Shown in pieces: positions 36,600 through 46,700 of a stretch of DNA of 64,000 nt (position 1 is its first letter; the number at the start of each line of letters is the position of its first letter). The stretch is from Parietaria judaica. Lineage: Eukaryota > Streptophyta > Magnoliopsida > Rosales > Urticaceae. The notes under the pieces were generated by a model, which saw only the letters and a program-made list of their open reading frames with translations, was not told the DNA's origin and made no database searches. The stretch covers positions 27,957,056-28,021,055 of the forward strand of contig OX940868.1 in the NCBI GenBank assembly GCA_954871525.1. The letters run 5' to 3'. Made by a program: the position numbers and the translations under genes.

Positions 36600-36850
36600 T
36601 GCGAGCCAAATGGACCTCGCCGGAAGCAGCGAAACCTTCGGTGGCTAGGGTTCGCCGGAAGCTGCGAAATGCGAGCCAAATGAGGCCGGGAACTTCGTCG
36701 GAAGCTGCGCGAGGCGTGCCCTGGGTTTCGTCGTGCAGAGACAGCCGAGGGGAGAGAAGCGCGAGAACGGAGAAAGCGCGAGGCGTGCCCTGGGTTTCGT
36801 CTTGCAGAGAGAGCCGATGGGGGAGAAGCGCGAGAGCAGAGGAAGCGAGC
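36600..36850. repeat. Short direct duplications in the right MULE arm
   Basis: A unit of about 65-67 bp around 'GCGAGGCGTGCCCTGGGTTT' occurs twice (36707-36775 and 36776-36845). 'ATGCGAGCCAAATG' also occurs twice (36599, 36668). GC-rich, subterminal position in the element. Confidence 0.6.
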
Positions 36851-37314
36851 TGAGTTTCGTCGGCGTGGCTGGGTTTGGTCGTGCTCAGGGATTCATCGTG
36901 CTCTGCGATTTGGAGCGAGCCTTTTTTTCTTGTCGAACAGAGAGGTCGTGGGAGGGAAGGAGAAAAAGAGATGGAGAGTGTAAAGGTGTGGTTAGGTTAA
37001 CTCAATGGTGTGGTTAAATGAGGGCTTGGGGAATAAATTAGTAACTTATTAAAAACGGGTACTTTTCCGTTCCAACTTACTCAACCGGGCATATTTATTG
37101 AAGTTCCCTTATAAATATATATATATATATTGTGAGGTTTCATAATTAATGCAAAACTACTAATTAATCTCCTCAGAATTTCCAATGACCGTTTTAAAAA
37201 GTGCGTAAAATAGTATTGAATAGAATTTATAAGTTAATGTAAAAGCAATATTTATAATTTTATATGATCATAAGATATCCTGCAGGTTGTACAAAAGTTT
37301 AATATATATGTATA

Positions 37315-37590
37315 GGAAACTTCAGTTTGTATGTCCGGACAGCATTTGTTTTTAAAAAAGTAACTAAATTTGTTAAATTACAAAACTATGCCCCAAAAGT
37401 GTTTATATAAAGAAAAAAGTGTTTATGTATACATTAACAGTTTTTGGAGCATATTTTAAAGTGTTTGAAAGTGTTTAAAAGTGTTTATGTAAAGACAAAA
37501 AGTGTGTTGGGGGCATAGTTTTGTAATTTAACAAACTCGGGTATTTTTTCGAAAACACATGATCTACCGGGCATACAAAGTGAAGTTTCC
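37315..37590. mobile_element. MULE-type MITE, 276 bp
   Basis: The ends 'GGAAACTTCAGTTTGTATG' and its inverse form long terminal inverted repeats that also share 'AAATTACAAAACTATGCCCC' further in. The flanking 9-mers ATATGTATA (37306-37314) and CTATGTATA (37591-37599) match at 8 of 9, the target size of Mutator-like elements. Interior: 'AGTGTTTATGT' and 'AAAGTGTTTGAAAGTG' repeats, no coding capacity. Confidence 0.75.
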
Positions 37591-37889
37591 CTATGTATAT
37601 ATATGTGCCCGGTAGAACACGTGTTTTTGAAAAAAGACCTAAATTTATTAAATTAAAAAAATATGCCGGAAATCATATTTTAACTAAGCCTATAGTTAAT
37701 TAACCCAACCAATCCTCTTTTTCTTTTCCCCAGATTTTCCCTCCCGTGCTCCTCTCAAATTTCTCTCTCACCTTCTCTTCTCTCTCTTTCCCTCACTCTC
37801 ACTCTCTCTAAGCTCTCTTTCCACCCCCAAAAACCTCCATCTCTCTCTCGTCACAGTTTCCATCGAAAGCTTCGATCGAGAGAGCTCCA

Positions 37890-38288
37890 ATGGCGGAGAG
37901 CAACAGTTACATGATGGAGTGCATGAGGAAGCTGGTGATGTGGTTTACCAGGACGTTCCGGCCACTGATGACCCACGACGAGCTCGAGCCCATCATGGCC
38001 ACGCTCGGCTTCGTGGGGCTGCCGCCGGCGAGCAGCGCCGCCGCCAGAGGGGTGTGGAAGGAGCAGCGCCGCCGCCAGAGGGGTGTGGACGGGCTGCACA
38101 TCTACACGTACCGCACGTTCATCGACGCCATGAACTTCTACCTCGAGATGGGCGACTTCCACTGCCTAGCTCTAAAGGACTCCGGCGTGCAGAGCAAGGC
38201 TGCAGTCAACGGAGGAGATGGCGGCGGTGACGGCGGATACGGAGAGGGGGAGAAGAAGAGCAGGGTGGTGCCGATGTGTTTTATCTAA
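37890..38288 (+). pseudogene. Captured fragment of a conserved plant protein of unknown function
   Basis: An open frame of 132 residues from ATG 37890, preceded by a CT-rich 5' UTR-like leader (37720-37860). 'VMWFTRTFRPLMTHDELEP' and 'DGLHIYTYRTFIDAMNFYL' are conserved blocks of a plant protein family that I know only as uncharacterised. Between them a 31-bp direct duplication (about 38010-38092, core 'GCCGCCGCCAGAGGGGTGTG') has replaced part of the normal sequence. The Gly/Asp-rich end after 'LEMGDFHCLALKD' is not part of the family as I remember it. Inside a MULE-type element it is best seen as a captured and altered gene piece. It remains open and could be translated. Confidence 0.6.
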
Positions 38289-38399
38289 TATTGTCGCGTT
38301 TGCTTTTGTATTCGGTTGCGCGATATCCAAGCTCGATTCTTTTTTGTTTGTTTTTGGGTATTTAGCGCAGGTGAGGCGGCAAGGATCGGGTAGTTTGCC

Positions 38400-40265
38400 C
38401 GAACATAAACATTTTTTTTAAAATCGAAAATAAAATAATTCAACAAAAATACTTTTTGCCTAAACATAAACACTTTTTGCTAAACTGAAAATAAAATAAA
38501 TCAACATAAACATTTTTTACCTAATCATAAATATTTTTTGCCTAAACATAAACACTTTTTGCCCAAACATAAACACTTTTTGTGAAACCGGAAATAAAAT
38601 AATTCAACATAAACAGGTTTTGCCTAAACATAACCAGTTTTTGCGAAACCGAAAATAAAATAAATCAAAATAAACACTTTTTGCCTAAACATAAACAGTT
38701 TTTGCATAAACATAAACATTTTTTGCCCAAACATAAACACTTTTTGTGAAACCGAAAATAATATAAATCAACATAAACACTTTTTGCCTAAACATAAACA
38801 GTTTTTTCCTAAACATAAATACTTTTTGCTAAACCGAAAATAAAATAAATCAACATAAACACTTTTTGCCTAAACATAAACAGTTTTTTGCCTAAACTAA
38901 ATACTTTTTGCTAAACAAAAAATAAAATAAATTAGCATAAACACTTTTTGCCTAAACATAAACAGTTTTTGCCTAAACATTAATACTTTTTGCTAAACCG
39001 AAAATAAAATAAATCAACATAAACACTTTTTTGCCTAAACATAAACAATTTTTGCCTAAACTAAATACTTTTTGCTAAACTGAAAATAAAATAAAGTAGC
39101 ATAAACACTTTTTTGCCTAAACATTAATACTTTTTGCTAAACCGAAAATAAAATAAATCAACATAAACACTTTTTGCCAAAACATATAGTTTTTCCCTAA
39201 ACATAAACACTTTTTTAAACATTTTTTTAAAACCAAAAATAAAATAAATCAACATAAACACTTTTTGCCTAAACATAAACATTTTTGCCTAAATATAAAT
39301 ACTTTTTGCTAAGCCGAAAATAAAATAAATCAACATAAACACTTTTTTCCTAAACATAAACAGTTTTTGCGTAAACATAAACACTTTTTTAAACAGTTTT
39401 TTAAAATCGAAAATAAAATAAATCAACCTAAACACTTTTTGCCTAAACATAAACATTTTTTGCCTAAATATAAATACTTTTTGCTAAACCAAAAAATAAA
39501 ATAAATCAACATAAACACTTTTTGCATAAACATAAACATTTTTTGCCAAAACATAAATACTTTTTGCTAAACCGAAAATAAAATAAATCAACATAAACAT
39601 TTTTTGCCTAAACATAAACAGTTTTTTGCCTAAACATAAATATTTTTTGCTAAACCGAAAATAAAATAAATTAACATAAACAGTTTTTGCCTAAACATAA
39701 ACAGTTTTTGCCTAAACATAAATACTTTTTGCGAAACCGAAAATAAAATAAATTAACATAAACTGTTTTTGCCTAAACATAAATACTTTTTGCGAAACCG
39801 AAAATAAAATAAATCAACATAAACAGTTTTTGCCTAAATATAAACAGTATTTGTCTAAACATAAATACTTTTTGCTAAACCGAAAAATAAAATAAATTAA
39901 CATAAACAGTTTTTGCCTAAACATAAATACTTTTTGCGAAACCGTAAAAATAATAAATCAACATAAACAGTTTTTGCCTAAACATAAACAGTATTTGCTA
40001 AACCGAAAATAAAATAAATCAACATAAACATTTTTTGCCTAAACATAAACATTTTTTGCCTAAATATAAATACTTTTTGCTAAACCGAAAATAAAATAAA
40101 TCAACATAAACACTTTTTGGCTAAACATCAACAGTTTTTGCATAAACATAAACACTTTTTGCTTAACAGAAAATAAAATAAATCAAAATAAACATTTTTT
40201 TAGGCAAAAAATGTTTAGGCAAAAATTGTTTATGTTTAGGCAAAAAGTGTTTATGTTGATTTATT
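38400..40265. repeat. AT-rich minisatellite inside the Pack-MULE, with inverted end
   Basis: About 1.9 kb of units made from 'AAACCGAAAATAAAATAAAT', 'CAACATAAACACTTTTTGCC' and 'TAAACATAAACAGTTTTTGC', in variable number and order (unit about 75-120 bp). At 40199-40265 the same words appear in reverse ('TTTAGGCAAAAAGTGTTTAT', then GTTGATTTATT), so the last part of the array can fold back on the preceding units as a long hairpin. No coding sequence. Confidence 0.85.
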
Positions 40266-40642
40266 CGAGAGTAATAAAATTCTTCATTTTATTGTGTTCT
40301 CTATATTAAAAAAAAGTTAATAATGATAAAATGTATTCAAGCTTTTAATTCGGTTTTAATATACTGACATCTCACTTTTTTTTTTTTTGAAGGATACTGA
40401 CATCTCACTTTATTACTACGTGAATGTACTAATTTTTTTAAAAAAATCTTAAGCATTCAATAAAATAAAACTAAATAAAAAACTTAATCTATATCTTCTT
40501 AATGAAAAATAACTCAGATAAATGTATCACTATTAATTCTATAAAAAAAAAATTGAACCAAGTGATTGCCACGTAGGACAGCCTTTTATCTCCTCTCTCT
40601 CTGTTATCTCTTTGCTTTCGTTTACACTTAGAGAGCTCAACT
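40266..40642. other. AT-rich spacer in the Pack-MULE
   Basis: Contains a near-direct repeat 'GATACTGACATCTCACTTT' type (around 40360-40415) interrupted by a T run. The last 60 bases look like a captured 5' UTR (CT-rich) of the next fragment. Confidence 0.4.
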
Positions 40643-40884
40643 ATGGAGCTCTGTCTCGGAACCACCGTGAGTTCCGTCAATGTCCGCTCCAAGTTCAACG
40701 CTCCTCTCCGGTTGAAAGGTCAACTCTTTGGTCCTCCCTTGACTCTCCGAGCTTCTTCTCTTCGTCAAAGTCAAAGCTGCACCATAGGCTCGAAGAGCGG
40801 CGACAAGTCGTACGTGAGGGGCACTGCAAACGCCGTGGGGAGATCGGAGATGGAAAGCGACGGCAGGTTTCCGACAGTTGACAG
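40643..40884 (+). pseudogene. Captured first exon, possible plastid transit peptide
   Basis: ATG at 40643 after a CT-rich leader. The frame starts 'MELCLGTTVSSVNVRSKF' and continues Ser/Leu/Arg-rich and acid-poor for about 50 residues, typical of a chloroplast transit peptide, then 'GDKSYVRGTANAVG'. The source gene was not recognised. Beyond about 40884 the frame runs into the antisense of the RTNLB fragment, so the longer open frame to 41020 is chimeric. Confidence 0.45.
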
Positions 40885-41043
40885 CTTTTCTCTGCCGAAG
40901 AGCCTGAACACCTTGGCTTCAGCGACCTCGACCTTCGATGGCTTCTCATCGTGGTCGGAATCCGAGGACGGCGACGATGAAACGTTGCCGTGGATCTTCT
41001 CGATCAGCGACTCCGGTTGATTCTCGCCTTCGTGCTCCGCCAT
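40885..41043 (-). pseudogene. Captured reticulon-like (RTNLB) first exon
   Basis: Reading leftward from ATG at 41043: 'MAEHEGENQPESLIEKIHG', a Ser/Asp-rich stretch, then 'EAKVFRLFGREK'. This is the N-terminal signature of plant reticulon-like B proteins, which shape ER tubules. The membrane reticulon domain is absent: right after FGREK the sequence turns into the neighbouring captured fragment. A 5' UTR-like GA/CT-rich leader (41044-41140) came along. It faces the other captured exon head-on. Any transcript through it from the left would be antisense to host RTNLB mRNA. Confidence 0.75.
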
Positions 41044-41268
41044 GGATCTCGCTACGAGACAAGAGAGAGAATATTCTAGAGAGAGGGAGAGAGTGACTGA
41101 GCTTGATGAGAGAGAGGGAAAGAAAAAGACAGAGGGGGATAAGGGCTGGGTTGGTTTACCTCTAGGTTTGGGTTAAAAATTAGATTGGGGCATAGTTTTG
41201 TAATTTAATAAATTCGGGTACTTTTTTAAGAACACGTGTTTTACCGAGCACACAAACTGAAGTTTTTC

Positions 41269-42818
41269 TATATATATATATATAATAAACTTACAGAACC
41301 ATGATTTTTTAGTGAGGGGGGCGGCTAATATTTTTTCTTTTCCCGTATGTCGTTTTTATGATTGATAAATACAATATAATATAATTCACCGCAAAAATAC
41401 CTTAAAATAAAAATAGCACAATTTATACAAACATATATTTACATTTTTTTCTTGGGTATTACAATTTATCATTACTTCCTAACATTTATATTATGTGGTA
41501 AAAGTAATATAAATTATAACTACAATAACTTCAATTAATTAGGGAACGGTTTATATAATGAACCAGAAATGGATGTTTCAAGTTTATTGATTTATTTGAG
41601 TAAGAGTCAAGTTTATTAAAGAATTTTCATAAGATTTAGCAAAAATAAATATCTATAAAATAATAATATTTACATTGCATGAGTATATATAGTATATACT
41701 ACATATCAATACCCAATTTATATAATATTATTGTTACATAATACACCATAGTTTTTATTGATATGTGAATGATATTAATTAAATACGATATAATATGATA
41801 TATAAATATTTTTATATTTTTTTAATATAGATAAAACTAGGAATATTTATAAAACTAAAACTATTAAGGATGCATTAGTTTTTATTTTTTTTTAAATCGA
41901 TTTTTCTATCTTAACCGCTTCGATTTTTGATAAACCAGCGATATTGTATAAAATGGTAATGATTATTAAGATAACTTTTTGAGACCTACGAGTAAGCGAT
42001 AAATCAAGGAAAATCCATGATTTCTCACGATAACTTATTCCTTATATATCTACAGCATTCAGGAATTTTTTGTTTTATAAAATGTAGATTTAATTAACTC
42101 GAGGAATGCGAAAATTTGAATTTCGTAGCAACGAAATATATGAAGTCTTAAATTGATTAATATTATATTATATTATATATATTTCAGCATGAAAGTAAGG
42201 ACCCTAAAACAAAATCTATATCTGTGAAAGGACAAGTTCACATGTCTTTATACAATAACACATATACGCGTGGCTCAGCACACCACAAAAAATTTCAGTT
42301 ATTTAATATTAAAACATATATAAATATTCTATATTTTGCATAAACTAAGCTCTAGCTAGATTCGGGCCTAAGCACACCACAAAATTAACAGTTAAACTAT
42401 GTGTTATCGACACAAATCTATTACAATATATGCTCTAAATTCGCCCATTAATTTTAGGAAAGCGAGTCGTCTCTGTGGGGTCACGCTAGCTTTCATGCAC
42501 TGTGCAATATATATATTTAATTAACGTCGTTTTTCTAAGGCATACAGAGATTTATAACCTCTTGTTTTTTTTTGTTTTTTTTTTTTTTTTTTAAGGAAAC
42601 CTGAGCTATTTATAACCTCTTGTTAGCTCTATATAAGTGAGCAAAAGGGCTTTCTTTCGTTTCGTCAAATAATCTTTCCTTTTTGGCTTCCTTTTCCGAT
42701 TCCACACGTTTTCTCGGGAAAAAGATAAGAAAGTAAATGGGGAGAATTCTTTGAGTTTGAGATCTATATATATACTGCTGAGATTGGAGCAAAGCGGTGC
42801 GTGACAAACAATTACATC
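41269..42818. other. AT-rich intergenic DNA and TauE gene promoter
   Basis: No gene recognised. A T run sits at 42565-42592. A TATA-like 'TCTATATATATACTG' at about 42763-42777, some 45 bp before the ATG at 42819, is a candidate core promoter for the next gene, although so short a leader would be unusual. Confidence 0.4.
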
Positions 42819-43586
42819 ATGAAGTACTTGATCGGGATTTCCATGGTTGGATTTCTTGTTCTCTCTTCGGTGTTTGTTTCAGCTCAAGATCATAGCATAG
42901 AACAAGCTTCGAGTAATTACAGACCGATTTTGATCACCAAAGAGAATATCGGAGTGAACTCCGTGGTGATTAGGGTTTCGCGGAATTCTTCTCAATCTTC
43001 GGCCACGACTCGATCCGGATATCAACATGTTTGGCCTGTAAGTTAATCTATAATATGTATGTGGTTTGTTAGTTGTGTTAACGTTTGATTACATGATTCT
43101 TTATATATATATATATTAATTTATAAATTTAGTCATGCAGTGTAATTTTGTTTGTTTGGTAATTTTTTCTTTGAATAATTGAGGGTGACACCAAAATTTG
43201 TAGAAAAAAAGTCACCTATGATAAAGATATACATGTCATATTGTATAATTTAGTTTCTTCTGTAAGTTTTCCTGGGATTAATAGTTGAAACCCTATAATC
43301 ACAGTTTTCTAGTTCTATTCCTCTATCTACTTTCCCATTTAACAAACAAAGTCCAACTAATTTCCTGTGTGAAAATGTACTTTAGTGCGGTTCCTTAGTC
43401 TAGTCCCAGCCAGCACTCAACATGCATGTATAATAAAGTATTGAAAAATATATAATTTATTAAAAAAAAGTATTAATGTTAAAAATAATAATATAAAGCT
43501 AATTTTAATTTTTTTAATCCAAGCAGCAGTTATTGCTGAAATTGAAAAATTACAATGGTTTCATTTTTGTCGGCGTTATAAGTAAC

Positions 43587-43640
<54 letters not shown>

Positions 43641-43744
43641 GCGCCACTCTACTACGATGATTTGTCGTCGCTATGGCCTGTAACGACGGCAATTATCGTG
43701 GACGGATTTCTTGGTTATGATAGGTATTATATAATATTATGATG

Positions 43745-43797
<53 letters not shown>

Positions 43798-46700
43798 GAG
43801 ATGAGATTTGGGTGGAGAATAGTGGTGGGAGGGATAATAGGATTCCTTGGAGCTGCGTTTGGGAGTGTGGGAGGTGTTGGTGGAGGAGGCATATTTGTGC
43901 CTATGCTCACTCTTATTATTGGCTTTGATGAGAAATCCTCTACTGCAATGTCCAAGTGTAAGTATATATATTTTATGTGACCTATTTCCATTGTGTATAT
44001 AAACAAATTATAATGGCCTTTATTATAATTATTATTACTTATCGTGTGGGGTTGTGAGAGGCAAAGCTTGTTGCCCTTTCAAGTTTCCGAAGGCTTGCAA
44101 AAGATTATAATTGACGTGAACGTTAAAATGAAGATTAAAATGTGTACGACACCTCTACAAATTACTGAAATCGAAATGTCGTATGTTAAGGTGCGCGTCG
44201 TATAAATTACATTTACAACACTATATCTTCGTAGCAATTTCGTATAGTTCGCCAAAAGAACATGTGAGATATTAATGATTATTGAAAATCACTTGTGTAC
44301 GGGTAGCAAAAAGAACATATGAGATATTTAGTATTTACAAATACAAATTATATCTCAAAGATCAAACTAAACTACGTGTACAAGGTGATAAAAATTTAAG
44401 AGCATTTTAATCACACCGTCACGGGTGAAGCTTCCAGAGCGGGGTCTACCATTCCTACTTGATCCATGCATGTTATTTTTTATATACCAGTGTATATATA
44501 TATATATATCATAACTTTGATATTTTTTTTTAAATGATTGATTATAATTTATAAGGTATGGTGGTGGGAGGAGCAGCAGCCACAGTTTTCTACAATCTAC
44601 GGCAAAAGCACCCAACTCTTGATTTGCCCATTATAGATTACGAAATGGCCCTCCTCTTTCAGCCAATGTTGATGCTGGGAATCAGTCTTGGAGTGGCTTT
44701 TAATGTCATCTTCGCAGACTGGATGATCATTCTTCTCCTCATCATTGTCTTCTTCAGTAATATCTTCTTCCTAATATATATATATATATATATATCATGC
44801 CATAATACTATAGTCTCACGTTTTTCATATATTTTGATATTTCTATTTACATGCAATAATATTTTCAATGCAGTCACGTCAACTAGGTCATTCTTGAAGG
44901 GCATTGAAACGTGGAAGAAGGAAACAATAAAGAAAAAGGTACATATATATAATTATATATATATATATATAATAATAATGTGTATTATCTTGGCTGTACT
45001 GGGGTATATATCTCTTATATATTCCTTGTGTTCATATTTTCTCCTTCTTTTCTAGGAAGCTGCTTTGCGTTTGCAATCAAGTGGTGCCAATAACCAAGAG
45101 GTTCAATTTAACACTACAAGTGAACCTAAAAAACGAGAGGTGATTAATTATGATTAAAATACTTTAATCATTTTTCTATGATTTAATCAATATTATTGCT
45201 TATTATTTAATTAGGGACTCGAAGTAATGTTATTGCATAATCTTGTACAGGTTCGAATACTAGATAATATATACTGGAAGGAGCTTGGAATCCTAATTGC
45301 TGTTTGGATCGTAATCCTTGCCTTGCAAATCGCTAAGGTCTTCTATTATTACATGAAGAATCTTATTATAATTGTTCATAAAATATTATAGGGACTTTCC
45401 TTTTTAATCCTCTTTTTTTTTTTTTTGCAAAAATACACCCTCTATTTATAAAACAGCCATCAAATATAATCTAAATATAATTTGACAATACTACCCTTTA
45501 TTTTTCAAAAAAATTAATAATTACTAAAAAATTGATAATCCCTAAAATTGATAATTGGTAGTACTTTTTCCTTTATATAAAATATGTAGTATATTTTTTA
45601 TTAAAAAAATAAAATGTATATATTACAAATTTCTGAAACTATGAACAAGGCAATTCTAGGTTTTTTTTTAATGAAAATTGAAGGAGGTATAAAAATGAAA
45701 CTAAAGTACAATCTGAGTATTTTAGCTGTTTTTGAAAACAAAGAGTATATTTTTACAAAATCTGAAAATAGAGGGTATATAAAAGCAAAGGCTCCTAAAT
45801 ATTATTAACTAAAGCTTGGAACGTTTAACTTTTTTCTTTGGGTACAGAATTACACAACTACATGTTCACTGCTATATTGGATACTGAACTTCCTCCAGGT
45901 AATTAATTAAGCATATATACATTCATTTTCATAAGAGTTGACTACTTATTTATATAGAATATTAAAAAAAAAAATTGGAATCTCCTTAATTTTACTTACT
46001 TTACCTCTTTAATTTTAGTTCACAGCATTTTACCATTTTAAATTTTGATCATTTGATAGTAGAATATTCTCTAAAAAACTTATTATCTATTTAAGCTTGT
46101 CAACAAATAAACTTGTCTTTGTTTTTTTATTTCTAATATTTCATTTTCCGTAAAAAATATAACTATAAGTAATAACTAATATATATATTCATAAAATAAT
46201 AAAAATAAAAACAAAGTAGATGGTCTGTTATGGCGGTGACCGGATTCTCCGACGCATTAAGGTACCGGTGACGGGCGGAGTGATGTTGTACGCGGCGGCG
46301 AGGCTAAGGAGAGGGAAGAGAGCGACGGCGTCGAAAGGGGAAGCGGCGGAGAGAGAATGGGGTGTGAAGAAGCTTACAGTTTGTTGTGTGTTTGGGATTT
46401 TAGCTGGAATGGTTGGTGGCTTGCTTGGCCTTGGAGGAGGTTTCATTATGGGTCCACTTTTCCTTGAGCTTGGCCTCCTTCCTCAGGTCTATTTCACTAA
46501 CACCTTAGGTTATAAGTAAGATTGTTAGCGGAATAAGTACTTAATATTTTAATTTTTCCAGTGGGATAAACTCAATTTTTTAACAGATTTAAATGTCCAC
46601 TATTTTTGTTCTCGCTAAATTTTGCATCCACTTTTTCAGTTAATTTAACATAATCTTGGATGCGTAGTCAAAATTTTGGACACATGTTATTAAAAAAGTA

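Larger units (their letters stand above)
28219..37110. mobile_element. Mutator-like element (MULE) with transposase and Ulp1-like protease, about 8.9 kb
   Basis: The two ends are long inverted repeats. The left end 'GGGAACTTCAATAAATATG' followed by CCCGGTTG, then 'GTAAGTTGGAACG' and 'TACCCGTTTTTAATAAGTTA', returns in reverse at 37020-37108. The left arm holds a MuDR-type transposase reading rightward (28947-31025), the right arm a DUF1985/Ulp1 gene reading leftward (36416-33781), and a tandem array fills the middle. This is the layout of Ulp-carrying MULEs (Kaonashi in Arabidopsis, similar elements in melon). The flanks are AT repeats, so a 9-bp target duplication cannot be assigned with certainty. 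Both genes are damaged, so the copy cannot move by itself, although its ends could still be used in trans. Confidence 0.85.
37605..41268. mobile_element. Pack-MULE-like element with captured host gene fragments, about 3.7 kb
   Basis: The left end (GTGCCCGGTAGAACACGTGT, about 37605-37670) and right end (41185-41268, inverse of 'AAAAACTTCAGTTTGTGTG' then CTCGGTAAAACACGTG) are inverted repeats of the same family as the neighbouring MITE. The outermost 20 bases or so of the left end are missing or diverged. No transposase is present. Inside are a gene fragment at 37890-38288, a 1.9-kb minisatellite, and two oppositely oriented first exons at 40643-41043. A non-autonomous MULE that has picked up 5' ends of several genes (Pack-MULE) fits best. 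An alternative is one composite element from 37315 to 41268. Confidence 0.72.

Noticed and set aside
45614..45808. 64-residue frame in a TauE intron
   Set aside because: Lies inside the AT-rich possible MITE, lacks any motif, and the surrounding splice sites exclude it from the gene.
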